In this document: one piece after another, positions 28,944 through 38,884 of the stretch | Layout of the letters: the number at the start of each line of letters is the position of its first letter | Numbering within the stretch: the first letter of the stretch is position 1 | From: Trebouxia sp. TZW2008 | Lineage: Eukaryota; Chlorophyta; Trebouxiophyceae; Trebouxiales; Trebouxiaceae | Direction of reading: 5' to 3' | Length of the DNA: 64,000 nt | NCBI GenBank assembly: GCA_002118135.1 | Contig: BDIU01000337.1 | Location: forward strand, 2,195 to 66,194 | Notes under the pieces: model-generated | Seen by the model: the letters and a program-made list of their open reading frames with translations, nothing else | Told to the model about the DNA's origin: nothing | Databases searched by the model: none | Translations under genes and position numbers: made by a program

Positions 28944-31900
28944 TCACTTCTTGCTGTCATCAGACACATGAGTCAAGTCAGGAGGTTGCTGCTGGGTTTC
29001 AGCAGCATGAGCCTTTTCAGCATCAGGAACGTAATGAGAGTCCCATGCACTCTGCACTCGAGCCTTGTCTGGATTCGAGGCAGGCAAGACGCCTTCTGCT
29101 GCTATGTCCTGAGCAACTTGCTGAACCTCATCCTGCAGAGCCTGCTCTTCTTCAGGGCTAGTACCAGTCTTGTGTGCCGCACTAGCAACCTCTTTGTGCA
29201 CTAATGCCTCTGCAGCTGAAATTGCATCTTGCTGAGAGTGCACAGCACCGCTTGGATCTGTCTCATCCCCATTGGGTGAGACCACATTGGGCTGAGGTCG
29301 GCTGGACACAAAACCAGTCATGGGGTTGTGATGCCGCACTGTGTGCGCCTCCCTGTCCAGGTGGGATGGAATGTATGTTTGCCCAATGGCAATTTGGCTG
29401 CCGGAAGCAGCCCCAGAGCCATGTGAGGGCGAGGCAACTTGTCCAGCCCCTTGCCGTACCCCCTCCTTTTCAAATGTTATCCTGCAGCCAAGTGCTAAAA
29501 GTCAAATCATGCAAGCTGCTGCCAATCTGCAAGGTCATAAGCTGCTGGCGTCACAGCATACATCAAGCCCACATTAGATTACTTGCAGACTGTACAAGAA
29601 TGCTGTAGGTCTGACCAACTCCATCAGGCCTAATCCAGCATGCTCTGATGCGCTGTGATGACCAAGTGTACAAGTTTCACCAAACTTGCATTGCATAAGC
29701 AAGTGCTCAGCCGTGGGTAGAAGGCCAACAGGTTTGGCAACATGTTGATGCATGTTATGGCTCAGCACTCTTAGCAGAACAACAAACGCAAGGCCAAGCT
29801 GCTGTTAAGCGTTATGGTCGGTCCTTGCTGCATAATGGCATGTTGGTGTTGTGATTCCCACAATGATGCCTAATGGAGCATTCTATCATCTTTTTTGGAT
29901 TCAGATTGGGGTGTGGAAATGGGCTGACCTGAAGAAGTGCAGCTCATGCACACTGTTGTGCACTTCTCCTGTCTCCAAATCAATCTTGGCAGGCGTGTGC
30001 ACCTCATTCACTGTGTGTGCTACACAGAATCCTGCAGTGTGAATCACAGCTACGTTGCTCCAAGGTGATGCCACACAGACTGTCCCAGGCATTCATGTTC
30101 ATGAAGAAGCAGTGCCTTGCAACATGGCTCACATGATAAGCAATCTTGAGGACAGCATGAACTGCCTGCAAAGGTAAGCTCAGCGCATGCAGAGGCAATA
30201 TAACACCAATGCAGGAAGCCAGCACCAACAGCAACCCTGCAGCTTCAGCTGTGCAATGCTCAGCACCATGTAAGACTAGTAGCCGATGATCTAGCCTTCC
30301 ATGACTGAGTTGGCGTCTGGCAACTGAGCTGAATGTAGGCTGTTCTGTTGATCTGACAGCAAGCATGTAAAGCAATTGCTTGCTGTACAGACACAATGCC
30401 ATCTGGGGACAATCTCATGGTGAAAGTAGCGCATTTGGCAACGATGCAATGCACTGCAACTGCAGTGGCGCTTGAGAGAGACGCCTTCAATGCCAGGACT
30501 TTTCCTTGGTCGCCGTTGCGTTTACTTTCGATGATGTTGCTGTATACAGCTGATCATGTGAGGGCAAAGACCAGCAGCAACCAGTCACAACAGAAAATGC
30601 CTGCAGGGGTACCTCTGTCAGAGAGTATGTCAATGCACATGTCTGCCGCCAAGGGGTGGTCTGTGAAGACTCTGGCAGGGGACTTCAAGGTGGCATGCCC
30701 AGCCAGGCTGCACCGCTTCAGTAATGGAACAGCTTCATTGTCAATGATACGCACCACCTGCAGTTGTCACTGCACTGTTTGCAGGTTGTGCTTCATGCAC
30801 AGTGTATGCCATTGTTGCTTCAGTAGACCACAATTAAACGCTGCAGCAGTAGAGCAAATGAGCCTTTCAGAAATCAACTTGCAAGCCTTACATGTACTGG
30901 GAGGGCTTGCTATATCACAATGTTGAACGTGCTAACCCTAGGCGTGATTGGTGCAAGTCAGCAGAATAGTGCAGTGATAGTGCATGATCTGCGCTGTCTA
31001 TGCTTGTGGCTGGTCAGGCTTGGTGACCTATGTCCTCATGGGCTTCATGATGAAGAGGGGATGCATCAGCCACAGAAGCTAAAGCTTGGTGTCTGAAGCC
31101 AAGGTCGTCAGTGCAGAAATGACGAGATGGAGCAGGGCAGCAGACCTCCATGAAGATCTTGTGGTGACGCTTGCTGTAGGTGTCGAGGCGGTGGACGAGC
31201 TGCTGGCGGGAGGCGCGCACCAGGTCCTGTGCCAGCGGCAGGTGCCGGATAGCGGCGTACGTCGCCTCGTCCAGGTCAAGACTGCTCTGATACCGCAGCT
31301 CGCGCGAGATCTGCGCGCGCGTGTCTTCCAGCCCGCCCATGGCGTCAATCAAGCTGAAAGGGAAGTACTGCTTCAGCCGCAGGATGGTGGCATAGTGTGC
31401 CTGCATCAAGTTGCATGGCGTCATGATACCTGATTGCACATGATAGCAGAGAATTTGAAGTGATATTAACACTGCTGGAGAGGTATTGGCTCATCTACAA
31501 TGGAAGTCATGGCGTGCTGTGCCTTACAGTTCGGGGATGTTGAAGGCAGCCAATCTACTTTACCACAGCTATTGATGGCTGGCCACAGCTCATGTTCTGA
31601 AACAACCAACAGTTCCAGGCATGCCGCCACACACCATTCTGTGTCTTGAATTAGTTGATGTCTTAAAAGGATTTGGTTGTCTTCCATGAACAGCTTGTTG
31701 TGACCATTCGTTGTGATCTGCAATCCTGGCATGCAATGACTGCTCAGAGTTGTGCTCTCTGCATTCCAATCAGTGACAAGATCCACATGCAGAGGACAGC
31801 TTTCCTGGATACCCTGTTGTAACTGCAGTTGCAAATTTCAGAACAACACCAGGGGCAGAGATGGCCAGGGACCCTGACTATCATGTTTGCTTGCCTGAAA

Positions 31901-34900
31901 TCAGCATATTTGACAGTCCTTGATCAAAGTAACAAAAATGTCAGCTTCAAGCTTTGTTGAGTTGCCTTTCAGGAAAGCAAATTGGCAGTGAGGCTCACCC
32001 TGAAGACTTCATACCGCCGTCTGCATTTGGCAGCGTCCACATCAGTGGTGCGCACATTCCACATGTCCTCGCTGCCAGCGTCTGCAGCACGCTTGTTGTG
32101 CTGGGCAGCCATGGTGGCGCGCAGCATCTGCCGCTTCACACTCTCCTCCATCTCCACATACAACACCACCACCTGCATACCATTTTCCACCTGTTTTTGA
32201 GTTTGACAGCCACAAGATTCAGAGGCAATTTGACCAGACAAGGCTTTCAACCACAATAGGACCATGATGGTGATTGTCACCCAGTTTGCACAAAGGCATA
32301 GCATGTAAAGCCAACAAGTGCTGGGCAGCATCTGCCGCTACACACTCTCCATTTCCACATACAGCACCACCACCTAAAGAACACCTTGCAACTTTTGCTA
32401 AATTTGATGTTCCTGAGATTCAGCAGAGATCATAACCATCAGGCAAGCTTCTCATGTGATATGGGATGGTCAGTTTGTCATCTGATCCAGAATGAAAGCA
32501 TGCAAAGGCACCATATACTGAGCATTGCGTTCCAGTGTATGCCAGACAGCTTATGCCAGCTGTCCCACTTTTAGAGAAGCACTTGCATGCACCATCTTCT
32601 TGGGATCCAGAAGAGCTTGAATCATGCAGCAGGAGCGACCAAGGAGGGCTTGCAAGGTATAAGCATCTACAAGGTAGGCGGCAACTGCCTGGCATTAGTC
32701 ATATCGGGCAGACCATCTTTCCTGTTGCAGTCTTGTGTCGGCTTTGTTGCCTCTTCAAACCATTCTCATGCATGCAGACTGGATACAGGAGCATTCTGAC
32801 CACTGGAGACCTGCAACATCTTGCACTTACACTGGCATCTGCTGTCACTTGATGGCGATTGTACCTTGCCCCAGCTGGTGATTTGATCCTCGCTACTGTG
32901 CAAGCAATGAATGCATGAATAATGCACTTGTCACAGCATGAAAGCAGGCGGTGTTGAGGAAGGGGTTGAGGAAGGGGTTGAAGGTGCACCTTGAAGGAGG
33001 GGCGGGGGTACTGCCACTCCTCAGGGCCATCAGCATGCTTGTTGTGCAGCTCCAGCATCTTGTCATACAACAGCTTCAGGAAGTCCACCTGCAGCGCTGT
33101 CCTTGGAAACCCATCTGCAATGCATACACACCCCTCTGCCAAATGCCATAAGCCATCACAAAAAGCATTTAGACGCTCACAACTGTTGCAGCTGGCGTCT
33201 GCAGGGCTGACGGCACAGCCTGGTGCCACCTGCCATTTGAGCAGGTGAAATTGCAACTGTGATGAGACTTCTTGCTTCTTTGCAGCATTCAAGACTTTGA
33301 AATGCATGCAAGCATCGTCGACAGAAAACATAGGGGTTGAATTGTATGCATGCATCACTGCTTGAGCAGATGCTTGTGACCGCTCGCTGTAGAAAGACCA
33401 TGTGCGAGACAGGCCGCATTGACACTTGACATGCTTGGTCAAAGGAAGAGGTGTCTTGCAGCCCATGAGATAGGATAGAGGGAAATACCTATGAGCATGC
33501 CCACGCCATCATTCTCCTCAGGCGAGAAAATGATGTCAAGCAGAGCATCTCCCACCATTGTCTGCACCATGTCATTCATCAGCATGTCAAGTGGAGTTTT
33601 GCTGGTTTGTGGGTATGCACTGTATGCGCAGGTTGAGGCCAAACATGCATTTTGATGAGTGTACAGACAAAGCCCCCATTAGATGCCGCAACGTCCTTTT
33701 GATATATGATTGAGTGATGGTACAGAATAAAGCGGCCAGCTGAGCAGTAGCTGCGGGCATTACGTCAGGCACAAGCTCTCCAGCTTCCATCAGGTGCTTG
33801 ATGTGTGGATTCCTCTCCAGCATGTCACTCATGGGCACAGATCTGGACAGGCCACGAGACTTCATGATGAAAGGAGTGTTGGCTCCCTGCACAAAAGATG
33901 GGGTTTACTCAAGTGACACAAGCTGCTGCAAGTTGCTGAGTATGCATTTTGGGGAAGAAGGTAGGACAGGTTGTCCTATGCCTGGCTGGCAGCAGATCTA
34001 TCCATAACTCAATTGTTCAACAGGCATCTGTTGATCTTGCAGGTGGATTTGATATTTTGCTGTAGCTATCACCACTTGCATGGTGACTTGAACATCACCA
34101 TTGGGCACCGCTGGCTTGCTATGCACAGCAAAGTGCCTGTAAATTTTGCAGCCTGTGACGCTGATGTCCAGGTGCTGCTTTGCTGATCTGTGATGCAGAA
34201 TATTTACCTTGCCTGCGCCTGGGGCTCCGTTCAGCCATACTATCTCATGGGGACACTGAATGACCTGTAATCAGCATCAAAAAGTCCTTCAGCATGCAAG
34301 CAAGCAAGCAAGCAAGCTGCCAAGCAAGCCTGCTGTACAAAAGCAGGAGAGGCAGGACAATCCAATTTACCCCAGACCACTTGCCCTCAAGCTTGCGCCA
34401 ACATGTATCAAAGACCAGTTGAGCTTTGATGTTTATTTTGTCCTCATTTGTGAAGCGCTTATGGGCGTCCCCAGCTGCTGGCGCTGCTTGTGGTCGTTTT
34501 GCAGCAGCCTGCACATGCCAACAAACCTGACTTTTGGTCTGCATGTGTGCAATGCAATGGAGCCATAGTATATGCTGTCTGTTTATGCAGTTGCGTATGC
34601 AAACCCCAGACACTTTCGATCACTCACCTGACTGCTGAAGTCATGCACGACCGGGCTGCAACTCGATGTTTGCGGCCCATGGTTGTGGAGCTGACAGCTT
34701 ACGGCAACATTGGGTCGCAGACTGGAGCGACACGGTTCATTGAGGTTGACTGGTCCAAAAGTGCTTGAGTGACGCCTTAGATGCCCCTCGTCATTGGATC
34801 CGGTGGTGTTTGCATTGTAGATGCAGCCGGATAGCTGGCGTAATGTGCGATCGGCGTGAGTGCTGGCGTTGCAGGCGCTCAAGCTCCTGAGTCGATGCCG

Positions 34901-34924
34901 AAGAAGCAAAACGGAGGAGCGCAT
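28944..34924 (-). CDS. adenylate-kinase-like P-loop protein, probably mitochondrial
   Basis: Eleven in-phase exons: 34924-34628, 34508-34371, 34264-34208, 33886-33764, 33561-33489, 33114-32990, 32172-31999, 31400-31146, 30757-30613, 30031-29929 and 29481-28944, about 675 residues. The N-terminus (M-R-S-S-V-L-L-L-R-H-R-L-R-S-L-S) is basic, hydroxylated and lacks acidic residues, typical of mitochondrial presequences. The kinase core has the P-loop G-A-P-G-A-G-K-G, a nucleotide-binding stretch (M-S-D-M-L), V-P-D, and the hallmark I-D-G-F-P-R-T. A long C-terminal region follows, with R-H-H-K-I-F-M-E-V-V-R-I-I-D-N-E-A and K-I-D-L-E-T-G-E-V, then a hydrophilic tail of ~140 residues ending in K-K. 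The extra C-terminal module resembles plant adenylate-kinase-family proteins of unclear function. Phosphotransfer between nucleotides is inferred from the core. A GTG lies in frame upstream, but 34924 is the first ATG. Confidence 0.88.
31146..31400 (-). other. GC- and CpG-rich exon inside a CpG-poor gene
   Basis: Exon 8 of the adenylate-kinase-like gene is far richer in CG dinucleotides and GC than the other internal exons of the gene (for example GAGGCGGTGGACGAGC and GGGAGGCGCGCACC stretches). It is intact and in phase on both sides. Possible causes are gene conversion from a GC-rich relative, local hypomethylation or an internal promoter. Confidence 0.4.
32096..32380 (-). repeat. decayed copy of the start of exon 7 in the adenylate-kinase-like gene
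   Basis: The acceptor and first ~70 bp of exon 7 (about 32,100-32,175) recur at 32,316-32,378, upstream in gene sense. The copy keeps the order GCATCTGCCGCT.CACACTCTCC..ATTTCCACATACA.CACCACCACCT on the plus strand. It has lost a 15-bp segment between two GCAG repeats and has no full exon body. Confidence 0.75.
34292..34332. repeat. (CAAG)n microsatellite
   Basis: A short run of CAAG/GCAA tetranucleotides, with one interruption, lies in the intron between the second and third exons of the adenylate-kinase-like gene. Confidence 0.8.
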
Positions 34925-35310
34925 CTGCCGCCAAGCAGCTACTACAGTCACATCAGAGCAGATGCAAAATCGTTCGCGCAGCCGACAATGCTGCCTGTGT
35001 CAACCAATCTGCACTTTTCGGACTTGACGTGCTCGCTCGCTAATTGCTTTGCAGTCTCAGCTGAGTGCGTTGTCGAGGAGCGAGGAGATGAATCGATGTT
35101 CTGCATGTGGCATGTTCAGTTGACCGAACTCAACAGCTCTGCGATGCATGCGACAGGCATTTGCGGACCCTGCTAGCATACCAATTCGGCCATCGTCGCA
35201 GAAAGTACTTCATTGCACGCGTGAGCCAGCAGCATCTTGATGCATCAGCACATTGGTGTCGCACGTTGTCGCCTTCCGTCACTGAGTTGCATCCTTCAAG
35301 AGAACAGCAG
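34650..35310. promoter_or_regulatory. CpG-rich 5' region between the adenylate-kinase-like gene and the helicase pseudogene
   Basis: A CpG-rich block spans exon 1 of the minus-strand adenylate-kinase-like gene (ATG 34924) and the region ahead of the plus-strand pseudogene ATG at 35316. Its right part (about 35,070-35,300) is recognisably related to the region just upstream of the intact helicase gene, so it is partly a duplicated promoter. Confidence 0.5.
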
Positions 35311-35900
35311 CGACAATGAGCAAGCGAGAGACCGCAGCGTCGAGAGCTGCGCATGCAACTTTCAAGAAGTACAGCGCAGTGAAGACGACCGCCGGTGATG
35401 AGGAGCATACACGGCAAGCCTTGCAGATGGCAGTCACCCTGCAAGCACTGACTGCCCACATCACGCTGCTGACCCCTCAATGCGATATTGCAGCAACTCG
35501 ATTGGCTTCCTGCCCCTACGCAAGCGATCGGCCCTCGCCAACGAGACAAGCTGAATCTTATCACTCAGCTCTGTAATTTTTGTGATCTGTCTGCTGGCTG
35601 ACAACTTTAGGCGGTGCAATACTTCGCCAGCATTGCAGATCATCAGCACACAGCTGCAATGCCAAGGTAGCTTTACAAGCATGCTTTGAAATAATGCTTG
35701 ACCTGCCCTGCAGGCTGTCCCTGTGGGACAGATGAGTGAAGCTGCAGTGCTGGACTGTCCGTGCTTTGACGTAGGTCCTGCACATTTACCTGGCAGGTCA
35801 GACTTTGCACAATCCTTCATCAAAGTGCACAATTTGCCTCAGGGAACACGCCACATTTCAGTGCACTACACATTACAGTGTCCTTTGACCAATTGGCAAA
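35070..35900 (+). pseudogene. truncated duplicate of the promoter and first three exons of the DHX29-type gene
   Basis: The segment is a diverged copy of about 38,680-39,420. Shared upstream text includes GTCGAGGAG.GA...GAATCGATGTTCTGCATG. The ATG at 35316 opens M-S-K-R-E-T-A-A-S-R-A-A-H-A, matching [14 protein letters not shown] of the intact gene. The donor after exon 1 has become AT (35427-35428), the exon 2 copy is frameshifted and contains stops (around 35,480-35,600), and the exon 3 copy (35,713-35,802) keeps P-V-G-Q-M-S-E-A-A-V-L-D. No later helicase exons follow. Whether the copied promoter is still transcribed cannot be judged here. Confidence 0.85.
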
Positions 35901-38400
35901 CACGAATACACCAGTAGCATCAACATACGTTCGACCAGTGCTGACATTTCTCCACAAACCTCACAATACAGCGTTGGATGTGCAGATGTGCAGTGTAAAA
36001 AACATTGTTTTGAGCTGATTTTCTATGCCTGCTGCCGCCTTATCAACAGCTGTAGATGATATGCAGGCATTGACAGTGTCAGCAGCTTGCTTCTTGCTCA
36101 GATCGTAGGCCTCAGAAGGAACCTTCAGTTCAAAGCAAGAAGCACATCATACAAAGTCAACTTTTTTAGTCCAATCCTACAGCCTGGCAGATGCCTGTCC
36201 AGATCTTTGGCAAAGCGCGGTAGGCAGTCATGTATGCATATGCCATCAATGCATGCTCTTGTGCAAGCACATGCTTACTGGTGAAGGTCTGCATGGTGGC
36301 AAACAAGAGTCAGTCAGCAGGCAAGCAGCAAAGACCAATTTGAGGGGCAGAAGGAAGTTGGTCATCGCAGGACTGACCAGCTTCCTGCAAAGGTCATTAT
36401 AGCTTGAACTGCAGGCTGCAATGACTCAGCCTGTTGCCAGGTCACTTCTGCTGCTCACAACCTGATTTTGAATTCTTGGAGGATTCAGTTCATGGCAGCA
36501 GCATATTTGGTATGTTCTTGCCATTTCGCAGAGACACAGTTGCTCGCCCTTGTGAGAGCTCATGCCTTCAAACTGAGCTTCTTGTAGAGTGGCAATGCCC
36601 ACAGGAATTTGAAGTACAACTGTGTTTTATGCTAAGCTGCATGTCTCAATCACGATGGCTTCTGAGTGCCTTGCTGCCTTTTGTAGTCCCAACACATCAG
36701 GTAAATGCTGGCCACCAGGCCATCTGTGCTTACACGCAGTCTCTTTGGGATGCAGACATTTGCAGCAAAGCTCGTGCACTTCTTTGCGCTCATAATCATC
36801 ATGCTGTGTGCACAGAAACCAGTTGCAAGAGTGGAGGCCTTTGGTCATCAAGTCACAAACCTTTTGGCGGAGCAGTTGGCATCGTCCATTGTGAGATTCA
36901 GCATTCCCTGCCGTCACCAAAGAAGACAACTTTGGGCCGTCAACAGTGAGTTAGTATATTCTTTCAATAACTGTTTTTGCATGTTACGCATTGGCGCCAT
37001 GTGCTGCATACTTCACAGTATGCGCTGCATCTCAGAAATTGATACTCTTAGATACCACGCCTTGCCTACCAAGTATACTGTATCGAGTATGACACATGGT
37101 GATTCACTGATGGTAATGACATCATTAGTGTAGAGCGAGTCAGCCTGCAGAAGGATATCGATGTTGTATGCACAGCAAGCATAAAGTCTTTCCTTGGAAA
37201 TGATGCAGAGATAGTCATGTGCAAGCAGCTTACAGACTACACACTGATGTTGCTGACATGATCATGATACTACCAATTGCAACCGTAGTCAAGCCGGATA
37301 ATCACGGTTTTTGATCGTGCCGGGTGTTTCGGGCCGTAGCTCTCGGACATGGACAGGCTGGCAAGGTTGCAATCGCCATCACTCACGTCTGTTGAGGCGA
37401 GTAGGCGTGGGGCTAACCATGACCCTCAACTTTGACGTGAGTGGAGTCAGGAGGTGGCTTTGACCTGCCTAGGCAAACCGCTCCTGCAAGACTATGTGCC
37501 TCCTAGAGGAGTGCAAGTCTTTTGGGATGCAATATGGCCACACGTCCTCGTCGTGCATCCTGTCAACGTTTGCAGCCTGTTGCGTTAGAGCTGCAGACGG
37601 CTGAGATGGCCATGGTGTTTTGCAACACCTTGACTGTGTCTATAGACACGATCATTCAAAGGCACATAACATGCTTCTGCTACTCTTCATTTTTTCGGAA
37701 AGGCAATTGATTGACTCGAGCCTTATCCAACGTTCCAGACTGGCAAGGATGACTGTAACGAAAAGGGTGACGGCCGATGTAACGCAGCTAATTGCAGAGC
37801 CCATATACGACTAGCGTTGCTACAATTCCCCCCCACTTAAAATCGCGCGTCCCCGAGCGACACACAATCTCACGGACCCGGCAAGGGCCACGCCCCTCAT
37901 CACAGGACGCATCATGTTAGTCGGCAACCCGAACCTCGGAATGGGAGAGAACCCCCTTGCGTTGCGCAGCGGAAAGCAGGAATCGAACTCGCGACCTCAG
38001 CATTTTCCTGAGGTCCGAATCAGGACCAGAACGACAAGTTCCAGAATCCGAAACCAATTGGAACGAAAAGGGTGATGGCCGATGTAACGCAGCTAATTGC
38101 AGAGCCCATATACGACTAGCGTTGCTACAATGACAATCTGACAGCTTCAGCGAAGCTGTGCAGACAAGGGTAGCTGAACCGCCTGCACATCAGTAACGAC
38201 ATACAGACGTTTGACAGGCACGGCAGCAAGGGCCATCTGGAACCCCTGGCCCACACCAAGCAGCAAGTCAAGGTAGTAACGGCATCTTGCCCACCTGAAG
38301 CTGCACAAAACACAACAAACACAAAGTCAGAGCATCACCAAGCACCATCCCCCTCTGCATCAACAACGGATCACCCCAAGCAAAACCTGCACACATTCAA
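35901..38400. other. region without a confident gene; unplaced coding-like fragments
   Basis: This 2.5-kb interval separates the pseudogene from the intact helicase gene. Several short frames look partly coding but I could not chain them. On the minus strand: a fragment near 36,790-36,720 reading D-D-Y-E-R-K-E-V-H-E-L (loosely like an R3H motif), 36,180-36,040 reading K-V-P-S-E-A-Y-D-L-S-K-K, and a possible start exon at 37,420-37,387. On the plus strand: 36,530-36,590 reading E-T-Q-L-L-A-L-V-R-A-H-A-F. The stretch from 37,290 is CpG-rich, which elsewhere in this window marks gene starts. An unidentified gene, or the remains of one, may be here. Confidence 0.3.
37757..38131. repeat. short element bounded by 70-bp direct repeats
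   Basis: A 70-bp sequence at 37757-37826 recurs at 38062-38131 in the same orientation with one visible mismatch (GACGG versus GATGG), enclosing 235 bp. The inner part contains a run of eight C, a CpG-rich stretch, and at about 37,975-38,035 a hairpin (CCTCAG/CTGAGG) beside a tRNA-T-arm-like GAATCGAACTCGC. The layout recalls a miniature terminal-repeat retroelement, but the repeats do not start TG and end CA and no clear primer-binding site sits at the junction. Confidence 0.5.
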
Positions 38401-38884
38401 TCAGTCTTTGCGCGTTGTGGGGGGAGAAGCGAGCTGAAGCGGTGCTGCAGAGCCAGGGCCGAGGGATTTTGAAGTCGACCAAGACTGTGCGCCAAAGTAC
38501 TAGAGCTGGCATTTAGAATTTCTTTATTCTGAAAGTTTAATAGCGTAATACGACAGCGCTCGTTACGGCGAAGCTGTACGCCGTGCAAGCTGAATTCTTC
38601 TTCTTGTCCCTCTTCTTCATCTCACGACCCCCACTTTTGGGACGGGGGACCCCGCAGCTTGTAAGAGGGGGAATACATTGTCGAGGAGACGAATCGATGT
38701 TCTGCATGCCAAAATCGACAGCTCGCGATACTTGCGATCGCCATTTGGGCACGCTGCTCGCAAAGACAGAGTTGCGGATCAATGCCCAATTGCGGTGAAT
38801 GGCAGCTTTATGGCGGACCAGCATACGCGACGTTTAAGATGGAAGGATTTATCGACTGACACCCCTCGCTGAGCAACAGCGACA
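38400..38884 (+). promoter_or_regulatory. CpG-rich promoter region of the DHX29-type gene
   Basis: CG dinucleotides are dense from about 38,400 to 39,080, across the ATG at 38885. A G/C-rich inverted repeat (GGGACGGGGGACCCC) lies at 38,638-38,655. Part of the region is shared with the duplicated promoter at 35,070-35,310. Confidence 0.45.

Noticed and set aside
28944..30757. Calling the region left of the adenylate-kinase core a separate gene
   Set aside because: Exons at 30757-30613, 30031-29929 and 29481-28944 join the kinase exons with exact phase and no start codon or CpG-rich patch lies between them.
36434..36949. 171-codon plus-strand ORF between the pseudogene and the helicase gene
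   Set aside because: Its composition is Cys/His/Ser-rich like shadow frames elsewhere here, several other frames over the same bases look equally open, and no motif is seen.
37975..38040. Possible tRNA gene on the minus strand (GAATCGAACTCGC and a 7-nt hairpin loop)
   Set aside because: The T-stem does not pair, there is no matching 5' acceptor strand or D-arm, and the loop lacks T33.
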